Part shown: positions 1 to 5,618 of the stretch, one piece after another
Numbering within the stretch: position 1 is the first letter of the stretch
Layout of the letters: each line of letters begins with the position of its first letter
From: an uncultured Clostridia bacterium
GTDB taxonomy: Bacteria; Bacillota; Clostridia; TANB77; CAG-508
Direction of reading: 5' to 3'
DNA length: 5,618 bases
Assembly (NCBI GenBank): GCA_949077355.1
Contig: CARUQW010000024.1
Coordinates: 17,360-22,977, forward strand
Notes under the pieces: generated by a model
What the model was told of the DNA's origin: nothing
Seen by the model: only the letters and a program-made list of their open reading frames with translations
The model's database searches: none
Position numbers and translations under genes: made by a program

Positions 1-136
1 CTTCTGCATTTTGTGTTTCATATTCTGCTTTTCCTTGCCACATTCCACAATCTACTAAAAATTTTTTTCCACAAGCTTCTACTAAAAAATTAGATCCTGT
101 AACGGTTCTGGTTGCACCTAAAAATGTAATTTTCAT
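1..136 (-). CDS. MBL-fold (beta-CASP type) metallohydrolase, N-terminal fragment
   Basis: This is the first 45 codons of a gene that continues beyond the left edge. The ATG is at 134-136 and an AAAGGA ribosome binding site lies at 148-153, 11 nt upstream. The translation begins MKITFLGATRTVTGSNFLVE and goes on with GKKFLVDCGMWQG (residues 23-35). This is the opening beta-strand pair of metallo-beta-lactamase-fold proteins, and the GAT-x-x-VTGS plus VDCGMxQG pattern is typical of the CPSF73-like, beta-CASP branch (RNA-specific ribonucleases and related proteins). Members of that branch are usually cytosolic zinc enzymes of roughly 450-550 residues acting on RNA or DNA. The zinc-binding HxHxDH motif and the beta-CASP domain lie outside the window, so catalytic competence cannot be judged. 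The gene follows the 527-aa gene by 32 bp with no terminator between them, so co-transcription is likely. The fold is well supported; the RNA substrate is inferred from the family. Confidence 0.85.
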   Translation of the reverse strand, partial: MKITFLGATRTVTGSNFLVEACGKKFLVDCGMWQGKAEYETQNAE

Positions 137-147
137 TTTCTCTATCT

Positions 148-153
148 TCCTTT
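148..153 (-). promoter_or_regulatory. Ribosome binding site of the MBL-fold gene
   Basis: AAAGGA on the minus strand, 11 nt before the ATG at 136. The spacing is somewhat long, but no better start lies nearby and the protein begins exactly at the family's conserved first strand (MKITFLGA). Confidence 0.55.
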
Positions 154-168
154 CTTATCCTGTCTTCC

Positions 169-1752
169 TTAATTAAAAATCTTCACCTTTCTATTTCCGT
201 TTAATAGCAAATCTTTTTTATTTATCTCTTCCATACTTCCTATTCCTATTTTTTCTTCAAATACATTGTCATCAAACAATTGAATATAAAAACCATCTTT
301 TTCTTTGATTAGTTTTATATATAAATCCTCTAAATTAATAACTCTAACATAAAATATGTTTTTTAGAATTTGATAGTCTATCCTCTTTTCTTTCGAAAAA
401 ATATCAATTAATTTTATCTCATGTGCTTTTTCAATTAGTAATCTTTGTACCTGCTCTATTTTATCTTCTATTTCCTCTATTTCCATAATTGTTTTTCTAT
501 CATTAACTGGTAACAAACAATAATATCTAAATTCATAAATAAGTTTCATTAATTCCTGTTTTGTGTTCACTGTCTTTATTTTGGTTTGATAAGCCATTAA
601 AAATATCTTTTGTAATTCAATCACTGTTTCACTTATTTCTTCTTCTAAATTTGGAATATCTAATAATTTTAAATAATATCCTTTTATTTCTAGTTCCTTT
701 TTTAATTTAACAAAATTTTGTGGATTTAATAGTCGATTCACTTTTTCTAATTTATTTAATTTTTCTTCTCTTTCCTCTGCCATCATTTTCGATAAAATTC
801 TAACACTGAAAATTTTTTCTTTTAATGGTAAAAACTCGTTTCTTCTTTCGTATTCTTCTTGCAATAAATTTTTATTATTTAGCGTTTCATCCATTTGTTT
901 TATTTGTTTTGTTAACTTACGTTTTTCCTTTGTCATCTCTTGTACAAAACTCTGATTATCTTTTATCTTTTCTAATTTAGCTTCTACTTCTTTTTTTTCT
1001 TTTTCTAATTTTGTCTTTATTTTTTGGTTGTATCGAATCACTAATAACACAGATATAATATTTAGTAAATTCGTAAATTCTTCTTGTCTTTCTTTTCCAT
1101 ATTTTTCTTCTAATTTATCTTTAAAATTTTCTAAATAATCTATAATAAATTCACTGTTTTTAATCCATTTATTTAAAAATTGGTATCCTATTAACATTCT
1201 AATATTTTGATATACCAAATTGTGATAAATACTTTCTATTTCTTTTGGAATAGTTGTCCAAGAATAACCATTAAAATCACGCATTGGTTCGACTGTATTG
1301 ATATTGTTCCCTACATTGATTAAGTCTGATAACGTTCGATCAATAATAGGATGATTTGCTTTGATAATTTTTTCATTTTTGTTGATTTTAGCAATACAAT
1401 ATAATAATTTTCTTTCAATTGGATAACAAATAATTCGTTTTTTATTTTTTTCTACTAAAAACGTTTTATCTCCTAGCATTTCGCTTTCTGTTGAATTCAA
1501 TTTTACAATTCTAATATCGTCGCAATGATTTCTTATTGTAGTGATAATTGCTTGTATAAACTCTTCCTTCTCTTCTACATTAGGCTTTACTTTTTCATAA
1601 TCTTTGTAAGCTGTTTCAATTTTATATAAAATGCTAAGTAACATACTTTTGGTATTCTCATCAAAAGTCTTTTTTTCTAAAATTTTTTCTAGTTCATTAT
1701 TATAATCTTTTCTCACAATTTTATCGAAAAACTTATCTGTCTTCTTTTGCAA
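169..1752 (-). CDS. Uncharacterised 527-aa helical coiled-coil protein
   Basis: I do not recognise this gene. The start is a TTG codon at 1750-1752, chosen because a strong AAAGGAG site lies 7 nt upstream (1760-1766) and the next in-frame ATG is at residue 37. No signal peptide is visible. A short hydrophobic stretch (about 229-239, NLLNIISVLLVIR) is probably a buried helix, so the protein is likely cytosolic. Residues 1-75 are charged and helical. Residues 76-165 look mixed alpha/beta with a Trp/Gly-containing patch (DFNGYSWTT, 159-167). Residues 243-305 are Lys/Glu-rich with coiled-coil character. Residues 310-450 are helical again, and the last 45 residues look like short beta-strands (DGFYIQLFDD, 486-495). 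It shows no Walker, zinc-finger or nuclease motif that I can name. It sits 33 bp after ftsK and 32 bp before the MBL gene, so it is probably co-transcribed with both. It is more Lys/Ile/Asn-rich than ftsK. It is a real gene by length, start site and operon fit; function unknown. Confidence 0.85.
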   Translation of the reverse strand: MQKKTDKFFDKIVRKDYNNELEKILEKKTFDENTKSMLLSILYKIETAYKDYEKVKPNVEEKEEFIQAIITTIRNHCDDIRIVKLNSTESEMLGDKTFLVEKNKKRIICYPIERKLLYCIAKINKNEKIIKANHPIIDRTLSDLINVGNNINTVEPMRDFNGYSWTTIPKEIESIYHNLVYQNIRMLIGYQFLNKWIKNSEFIIDYLENFKDKLEEKYGKERQEEFTNLLNIISVLLVIRYNQKIKTKLEKEKKEVEAKLEKIKDNQSFVQEMTKEKRKLTKQIKQMDETLNNKNLLQEEYERRNEFLPLKEKIFSVRILSKMMAEEREEKLNKLEKVNRLLNPQNFVKLKKELEIKGYYLKLLDIPNLEEEISETVIELQKIFLMAYQTKIKTVNTKQELMKLIYEFRYYCLLPVNDRKTIMEIEEIEDKIEQVQRLLIEKAHEIKLIDIFSKEKRIDYQILKNIFYVRVINLEDLYIKLIKEKDGFYIQLFDDNVFEEKIGIGSMEEINKKDLLLNGNRKVKIFN

Positions 1753-1759
1753 ATTTTTT

Positions 1760-1766
1760 CTCCTTT
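1760..1766 (-). promoter_or_regulatory. Strong ribosome binding site that fixes a TTG start
   Basis: AAAGGAG on the minus strand, 7 nt before the TTG at 1752-1750. Its strength and spacing are the main argument for a TTG start of the 527-aa protein. It lies inside a short imperfect dyad (1761-1774, 6-bp arms TCCTTT/AAAGGA with a 2-nt centre). That dyad could partly hide the site in mRNA, but its loop is too small to form fully. Confidence 0.7.
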
Positions 1767-1785
1767 CAAAAGGATTTTTAAATTA

Positions 1786-4218
1786 TCAAGAGGGATTGTC
1801 TTCTGTTCCCATTTTTAATTCATTCCATCTTTCCAATGTCATTAACACTTCTCTCGGTTTACTTCCTTGATATCCAGAAATAACGCCTCTTTCTTCCATT
1901 TGGTCTATAATTCTTCCTGCTCTCGCATATCCAACCTTAAACCTTCTTTGAATAAAAGAGGTGGATGCTTGACCAGTTTCTACCACTGTTTGAATTGCGT
2001 CCATTAAAAATGGATCTGTATCATCGTCTTCGCTTGCTTCTCCAGCTATTTCTTTATCTGTTTTATTACTATTTTCGATGCTTTCTAATATGTCTTCGCT
2101 GTATGTTGCCGTCCCATTGGATTTTACAAAATCCACGATTTTTTCTACTTCGTCATCTGTTACAAATGCACCTTGCACCCTAGATGGTTTTGGTGCTCCT
2201 GCTGGAAAATATAACATATCTCCTTTTCCTAATAATTTTTCAGCTCCTACACTATCTAATATTGTTCTAGAGTCCACTTGTGATGATACCGCAAAGGCAA
2301 TTCTGGATGGTACATTAGCCTTGATTAATCCTGTGATAACATCCACAGATGGTCTTTGCGTTGCAATTACTAAATGCATTCCTGCTGCTCTTGCTTTTTG
2401 TGCTAGTCTACAAATGGCATCCTCAACATCATTTTTAGCTACCATCATTAAGTCTGCCAACTCATCTACAATAATAACAATTTGTGGTAATTTTCCTACT
2501 TCTTCTTCTTTTTCAATTGCTTTGTTATATCCTTTTAAGTCTCTTACTCCTTTTTCCGCAAATAAATTATAGCGATTATCCATTTCTTGTACAGCCCATG
2601 CTAAAGCTCCTGCCGCTTTTCTTGGATCTGTTACAACTGGAATTAAAAGATGTGGTATTCCATTATATACAGATAATTCTACTACTTTTGGGTCTACCAT
2701 AACAAATTTTACTTCGCTTGGTTTTGCATGATAAATAATACTTGTTATAATGGTATTGATACATACACTCTTTCCAGAACCAGTTGAACCTGCTATTAGT
2801 ACATGTGGCATTTTAGAAATATCTGCTAATTGTACGTTTCCTGCCACATCTTTTCCTAATGCTATGGATAGTTTTGAGTTATTTTCTTTAAAAACATCAC
2901 TATCCAAAACTTCTCTCAAATGTACTGCTTCTCTTTCATTATTTGGCACTTCAATTCCAACTGCTTGTTTTCCTGGAATGGGTGCCTCAATTCTAATCGT
3001 TTCAGCAGCTAAATTAAGTGCAATATCATCTGCTAAATTAGCAATCTTACTAACACGAACTCCTTCTGCTGGTTTCAACTCATATCGTGTAATAGCTGGT
3101 CCCACAGATACATTTTCTACTTTGGCAGACACTCCAAAACTATATAATGTTTTCTGTAATCTTGCTGCTGTGTCTGTTAAAGCTTTTGCTCCACCTTTCA
3201 ATCCTTTTTTTGCAGGTTTACTTAAAATTTCTAATGGTGGATATTCATAATGCTCATCTTCTACTGTCATAGCATGTTCCAATTGTAGTACAGCTCTTTT
3301 CTTTTCTTCTTTTTGCTCTTCTACATCTTTAAATAAATTACTTTCAATTACATCTGGTTGTGCTTCTGTTTTTGGTTCTTGCTTTGCTAAAAGTTTAGAT
3401 TTTGATTGTTTGGTTAGTGGTTCTAAATCATCTTCACTATGATCATATTTCTTTAATCCTAACTTTTCGTCATTACTATCTACAATTCTTCCGCCAAAAT
3501 TGATTTTTATTTGTTCTCCTATTTCTTTTCTTTCTTGTTTTGCTAGTTCTTTTTGTACTAATCTTTCTTCTCTTTCTCTTTTTCTACGCTCAGCAGGTGT
3601 TTCTCTCTCTTCTTTTTCTCTTTGCCTATATAATTCTTCTCTATGTTCTAATCTTGCTTCTTTTCTTTCTTGTGCTCTTTCTAATATTCCACTAATAATT
3701 TCTGACATATTAATTCCAAAAGTAAATACTACTAATATAATTGCAATTCCTAAACAAAGAATAATCGCTCCAATATTTCCTAGTAATTTCACAAGTGGCA
3801 CTGCCCCACAAGAACCAAAAGCTCCTCCTCCTTTACTTTGTGTACCTAAAAAATAAGCATCTTTTACTACTTCTGATAACTCTTTATTGGTTTGTAGCTC
3901 ACCAGATGAAATTTGAAAAACACTAAATACAACACATAAACTTACTAATAAAATCCCATATTGTACTAATTTCGGATTTAACTCCTCGCTTCCTTCTGAT
4001 GCTAATTTAATAGCAATTATAAATATTCCTATTGGTAATATATATTGAACAATTCCCATTAATCCACCCAATATTTCATTTAATTTAGCACCAACTACAC
4101 CTGATTTCGTATAAATTAGAACTGCTAGTAAAATACTTAAAATAATTAAAGTAACTACTGTTACATCAGCTTTTGAAGCCCTGCTTTTTTTCTTTTTATA
4201 TCTTCTCTTTTTTGCCAT
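1786..4218 (-). CDS. ftsK: DNA translocase FtsK/SpoIIIE
   Basis: Membrane-anchored, ATP-driven double-stranded DNA pump that clears chromosomes from the division septum; in spore formers it also moves DNA into the forespore. From the ATG at 4218 it is 810 aa, close to Bacillus SpoIIIE. After a Lys/Arg-rich start come four membrane segments (about 19-36, 54-73, 85-103, 146-169), with the FtsK-typical GGGAFGSCGAV (130-140) before the fourth. A charged Arg/Glu/Lys linker covers about 178-325. The motor domain has Walker A AGSTGSGKS (476-484), Walker B with catalytic DE (585-586) and the signature TQRPSVDVITG (620-630). The C-terminal gamma winged helix (about 736-800) contains FIQRRFKVGYARAGRIIDQM and reads orientation sequences on DNA. 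The open frame extends upstream to a GTG at 4263, but that start has no ribosome binding site and lies in an inverted repeat. The ATG at 4218 has a near-perfect one. The gene ends in TGA, which argues for the standard bacterial code. Confidence 0.97.
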   Translation of the reverse strand: MAKKRRYKKKKSRASKADVTVVTLIILSILLAVLIYTKSGVVGAKLNEILGGLMGIVQYILPIGIFIIAIKLASEGSEELNPKLVQYGILLVSLCVVFSVFQISSGELQTNKELSEVVKDAYFLGTQSKGGGAFGSCGAVPLVKLLGNIGAIILCLGIAIILVVFTFGINMSEIISGILERAQERKEARLEHREELYRQREKEERETPAERRKREREERLVQKELAKQERKEIGEQIKINFGGRIVDSNDEKLGLKKYDHSEDDLEPLTKQSKSKLLAKQEPKTEAQPDVIESNLFKDVEEQKEEKKRAVLQLEHAMTVEDEHYEYPPLEILSKPAKKGLKGGAKALTDTAARLQKTLYSFGVSAKVENVSVGPAITRYELKPAEGVRVSKIANLADDIALNLAAETIRIEAPIPGKQAVGIEVPNNEREAVHLREVLDSDVFKENNSKLSIALGKDVAGNVQLADISKMPHVLIAGSTGSGKSVCINTIITSIIYHAKPSEVKFVMVDPKVVELSVYNGIPHLLIPVVTDPRKAAGALAWAVQEMDNRYNLFAEKGVRDLKGYNKAIEKEEEVGKLPQIVIIVDELADLMMVAKNDVEDAICRLAQKARAAGMHLVIATQRPSVDVITGLIKANVPSRIAFAVSSQVDSRTILDSVGAEKLLGKGDMLYFPAGAPKPSRVQGAFVTDDEVEKIVDFVKSNGTATYSEDILESIENSNKTDKEIAGEASEDDDTDPFLMDAIQTVVETGQASTSFIQRRFKVGYARAGRIIDQMEERGVISGYQGSKPREVLMTLERWNELKMGTEDNPS

Positions 4219-4223
4219 TTTTA

Positions 4224-4234
4224 CACCATCCTTT
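4224..4234 (-). promoter_or_regulatory. Ribosome binding site that decides the ftsK start
   Basis: Minus-strand AAAGGATGGTG matches the ideal AAAGGAGGTG site apart from one inserted T, and lies 5 nt before the ATG at 4218. It begins directly at the base of the 94-bp inverted repeat (which ends at 4235), so folding of that hairpin in mRNA could affect its access. The upstream GTG at 4263 has only an AGGAA about 20 nt away, too far to act as its site. Confidence 0.75.
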
Positions 4235-4328
4235 TGTGCAATTGGGGACGTTTCCTTTTTCACATTTGTGTATTAGAGATGCGTTCCTAATTCACAAATG
4301 TGAAAAAGGAAACGTCCCCAATTGCACA
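4235..4328. repeat. 94-bp inverted-repeat element with perfect 36-bp arms
   Basis: The arms are 4235-4270 and 4293-4328, exact reverse complements over 36 bp. One T/T mismatch (4271/4292) follows, then 5 more pairs (ATTAG 4272-4276 with CTAAT 4287-4291) and a 10-nt loop (4277-4286). Each arm carries TGTGCAATTGGGGACG at its outer end and the near-palindrome CACATTTGTG at its inner end. It fills nearly the whole gap between the 167-aa gene and ftsK. There is no transposase, and no target duplication longer than a trivial TT on each side. From memory, GGGGACG-type repeats recur in clostridial and other genomes as REP-like or MITE-like elements, in some cases linked to REP-associated (Y1) transposases; I cannot confirm this here. 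In mRNA it would form a very stable hairpin between the two genes. No T-run follows on the minus strand, so it is not a standard intrinsic terminator. Confidence 0.9.
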
Positions 4329-4339
4329 TTGTGAGATTT

Positions 4340-4843
4340 TTATTTCAATTCATTTCTGCTATTTTGTATTGTTTTTATCGTATCTTCTAATGAAATTTGC
4401 ATCAAATTCAATGCCTCTGTCATATTATTTCCTAGTTTCTCTAAAGTTCCTGTTAATACATCTTGTGTACTAGATAATATGCTATCTGCATATTCTTTAG
4501 TTCCTTTTGAAATTTCTCTTGACATTTCATTTGCTGTTTCAATAATTTCTGTTTTTTGATCATAAGCTTTTCTTGTTATTTCATGTTCATCAACCATAGC
4601 AATAATTCTATTTTCTGCTTCTTTTACAATACCGTCTGCTTCTTTTTGAGCTTCTACTAAAATACGTTGTCTTTCTTCTTTAATCCATTTGGCTTGTTTT
4701 AATTCATCTGGAAGTTTTAATCTAACCTCTTTTATTAAATCTAACATTTCTTCCTTATCCACTATCCCTTTTGAAGAAAACGGTAGATTTCTACTCGTTT
4801 CTAATAATTCTTCTAACGTTTCTAATAATGTAAATAATTCCAT
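4340..4843 (-). CDS. Small coiled-coil protein, clostridial 'ATPase-like' family
   Basis: A 167-aa, almost wholly helical, soluble protein. Residues 1-20 form a Leu/Glu-rich helix, and 28-55 carry the stretch VDKEEMLDLIKEV then LPDELKQAKWI. Residues 55-85 form a Glu/Lys/Ala-rich helix (EERQRILVEAQKEADGIVKEAE) like the stalk of ATP synthase b/E subunits or DivIVA-type proteins. The rest is Ser/Thr/Glu-rich helix. I recall similar proteins in many Clostridia near rsmD, often labelled 'ATPase' although no Walker motif is present; none is visible here either. The ATG at 4841-4843 is 3 bp after the rsmD stop. Its AAAGGGG ribosome binding site (4850-4856) overlaps the last rsmD codons, which suggests translational coupling. 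The stop lies only 11 bp before the inverted repeat. A structural or scaffolding role is an inference; function unknown. Confidence 0.85.
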   Translation of the reverse strand: MELFTLLETLEELLETSRNLPFSSKGIVDKEEMLDLIKEVRLKLPDELKQAKWIKEERQRILVEAQKEADGIVKEAENRIIAMVDEHEITRKAYDQKTEIIETANEMSREISKGTKEYADSILSSTQDVLTGTLEKLGNNMTEALNLMQISLEDTIKTIQNSRNELK

Positions 4844-4846
4844 GGT

Positions 4847-5407
4847 TTACCCCTTTCTTTTTTGGTTCAAGAAGATAAGATGGGCTCTGCCATACTTTCT
4901 TTCGTCCATGATTTCTATTTCTAGATTCTCTAATTTTTCTTTTACTCTTTTTTCTTGATCTGTTTCAATTACAATTATGCCTTCCTTTGTTATTAAATCA
5001 TTTTCTAATATTATTTTCACAGCTTCATAGGCAAAATCTGTTTGATAAGGTGGATCGATGAAAATGATATCTGTTTTTTCATGTATTTTTGTTTTCAGCA
5101 ATTCTTTGAAATCCATTTGGTATAACGTAATTTTCTCTTTCGTGTGAGTTTTTTCCATATTTTTTTTAATAATCGTGATTGCTTCTTTTGATTTGTCGCA
5201 TAAAATAGCTTTTTTAGCACCTCTACTAATAGCTTCAATTCCACAAGCGCCACTTCCAGAAAATAAATCTAAAAAGATGCTATCTTTTACTTCAAATTGA
5301 AGGATATTAAATAAAGATTCTCTTACTCTATCCAATGTTGGTCTTGTATTTGTTCCTTCTAATGTATATAATTTAGTTCCTTTTGCTTTTCCACCTATAA
5401 TTCTCAT
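4847..5407 (-). CDS. rsmD: 16S rRNA (guanine966-N2)-methyltransferase RsmD
   Basis: S-adenosylmethionine-dependent enzyme that methylates N2 of a guanine in 16S rRNA (G966 in E. coli numbering) during small-subunit assembly in the cytosol. The 186 aa match the family length. It opens with the diagnostic MRIIGGKAKGTKL and RPTLDRVRESLFNIL (22-36). The SAM-binding motif I is LDLFSGSGACGIEAISRGA (46-64), an acidic residue ends the second strand (CDKS, 70-73), and the catalytic DPPY is at 118-121. The C-terminal part (KYGRAHLIFL, 171-180) is also typical. The ATG at 5407 has AGAAAGG 6 nt upstream (5414-5420). This is the first gene after a clear sigma-A promoter, so it is probably the operon head. 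In many Firmicutes coaD follows rsmD directly; here the 167-aa coiled-coil gene does, 3 bp away. All key residues are present. Confidence 0.96.
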   Translation of the reverse strand: MRIIGGKAKGTKLYTLEGTNTRPTLDRVRESLFNILQFEVKDSIFLDLFSGSGACGIEAISRGAKKAILCDKSKEAITIIKKNMEKTHTKEKITLYQMDFKELLKTKIHEKTDIIFIDPPYQTDFAYEAVKIILENDLITKEGIIVIETDQEKRVKEKLENLEIEIMDERKYGRAHLIFLNQKRKG

Positions 5408-5431
5408 ATTCAGCCTTTCTTTGATACTATT

Positions 5432-5459
5432 ATTTTATCCTTTTTTCCAGTAATGTCAA
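5432..5459 (-). promoter_or_regulatory. Sigma-A promoter of the rsmD operon
   Basis: On the minus strand, TTGACA (5459-5454, perfect -35), a 16-bp spacer and TAAAAT (5437-5432, 5 of 6 for -10) point towards rsmD. Transcription would begin near 5426, giving a short leader of about 20 nt before the ATG at 5407. It is the best promoter in the window and the likely source of the rsmD transcript, perhaps reading on into ftsK and beyond. Confidence 0.75.
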
Positions 5460-5464
5460 GAGTA

Positions 5465-5523
5465 TTCATAGAAATGTAACATACATTTAACAGTTCTGTA
5501 ACATACCCCCAAATTTGTAACAT
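5465..5523. promoter_or_regulatory. Direct-repeat operator, PhoB/OmpR-like (Pho-box-like)
   Basis: TGTAACAT occurs three times on the plus strand (5475-5482, 5497-5504, 5516-5523). With the TTAACA at 5487-5492, the hexamers GTAACA (5476), TTAACA (5487) and GTAACA (5498) start exactly 11 bp apart, and a weaker TTCATA (5465) continues the period. Hexamers near TTAACA with 5-bp spacers are the known layout of Gram-positive PhoP boxes, and 11-bp direct repeats in general suit winged-helix response regulators. The block ends 5 bp upstream of the rsmD -35, a usual position for an activator, but it could equally serve a plus-strand promoter. The third TGTAACAT is out of phase (19 bp). The regulator's identity is an inference. 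Confidence 0.45.
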
Positions 5524-5546
5524 TTTTCTATTGAAAGCTATAAAAA

Positions 5547-5576
5547 TTGGCTTTTTATAACACAAGGTTCTATAAT
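5547..5576 (+). promoter_or_regulatory. Possible plus-strand sigma-A promoter
   Basis: TTGGCT (5547-5552), an 18-bp spacer and a perfect TATAAT (5571-5576) point to the right. The -35 sits in a perfect inverted repeat with arms TATAAAAA (5539-5546) and TTTTTATA (5552-5559). The expected start near 5583 would fall inside the hairpin at 5577-5612, so any transcript would begin with a stem-loop or end almost at once. In such AT-rich DNA a chance match is quite possible. Confidence 0.3.
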
Positions 5577-5618
5577 AAATGTTGGGGTAGTTAAATAATT
5601 ACTTCAACATTTTTTATT
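5577..5618 (+). terminator. Terminator-like hairpin with T-run, plus strand
   Basis: Positions 5577-5592 pair with 5597-5612: 16 pairs, three of them G-U in plus-strand RNA, closing an AAAU loop, followed by a T-rich tail (ATTTTTTATT at 5609-5618). In minus-strand RNA the three G-U pairs become C/A mismatches and the tail (TTTATTATAG) is poorer, so the plus direction fits better. No plus-strand gene precedes it in the window. It may be a bidirectional terminator for a minus-strand gene ending just right of the window, or it may end a small plus-strand RNA. Confidence 0.5.

Noticed and set aside
1965..3856. Several plus-strand open frames of 72-166 codons (1965-2183, 2078-2572, 2484-2702, 2750-3250, 3500-3856)
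   Set aside because: They all lie opposite ftsK, whose minus-strand frame is unmistakable. Their translations are Ser/Leu/Phe/Cys-rich low-quality sequence with no motifs, as expected for shadows of an AT-rich gene.
4235..4328. Inverted repeat read as an intrinsic terminator of the rsmD unit
   Set aside because: After the hairpin the minus strand continues AAAAGGATGG with no T-run, and on the plus side the flank (TTGTGAGATTTTTATTT) has its T-run well separated from the stem. Processing or partial attenuation remains possible.
4235..4328. Inverted repeat read as part of a CRISPR array
   Set aside because: There are only two arms, in opposite orientation, with a 22-bp centre. There is no direct-repeat/spacer series.
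4689..4958. Plus-strand open frame of 89 codons across the rsmD/coiled-coil gene junction
   Set aside because: It is antisense to two well-supported genes, Ser/Asn/Phe-rich, and has no recognisable domain.
5577..5618. Short reading frames at the right edge (for example the ATG at 5579 on the plus strand and the minus-strand ATG in the stem)
   Set aside because: Both hit stop codons after two or three codons, and no ribosome binding site is present.
1..5618. A new defence, toxin-antitoxin or mobile system
   Set aside because: The recognised genes are housekeeping (rsmD, ftsK, MBL-fold enzyme) in a co-directional block. Neither uncharacterised protein shows nuclease, toxin, transposase or phage features.

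Overview
The window looks like chromosomal DNA from a low-GC Firmicute, most likely an (uncultured, gut-type) member of the Clostridia. The grounds are the strong AT bias, strong AAAGGAG-type ribosome binding sites, use of TGA as a true stop (end of ftsK), a TTG start, and a small coiled-coil 'ATPase-like' protein of a type I associate with Clostridia next to rsmD. The taxonomic call is an inference from style, not from a marker gene.

All five genes supported here lie on the minus strand, so the transcript reads from right to left. A 211-bp leader (5408-5618) holds a good sigma-A promoter for rsmD (TTGACA, 16 bp, TAAAAT). Just upstream of it is a set of hexamers repeated every 11 bp that resembles a PhoB/OmpR-type response-regulator site. 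At the far right edge is a strong hairpin plus T-run on the plus strand. Then follow rsmD (16S rRNA guanine-N2 methyltransferase, 5407-4847), a 167-aa coiled-coil protein (4843-4340), an unusual 94-bp hairpin element with perfect 36-bp arms (4235-4328), ftsK/spoIIIE (DNA translocase, start best placed at 4218), a 527-aa protein I do not recognise (1752-169), and the first 45 codons of a metallo-beta-lactamase-fold (beta-CASP type) protein that runs off the left edge (136-1).

Spacings are short: 3 bp from rsmD to the 167-aa gene, 33 bp from ftsK to the 527-aa gene, and 32 bp from there to the MBL gene. Each gene has its own ribosome binding site, so one or two co-transcribed units are likely. 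The only larger gap, 121 bp before ftsK, is almost filled by the inverted repeat. Functionally this is a housekeeping mix: ribosome maturation, chromosome segregation at division/sporulation, and probable RNA processing, with two poorly characterised helical proteins.

I see no defence system, CRISPR array, tRNA, rRNA or intact mobile element. The points most worth a second look are the inverted repeat next to ftsK (which has also created a false upstream GTG start), the 11-bp periodic operator, the orphan plus-strand terminator-like hairpin, and the uncharacterised 527-aa gene.
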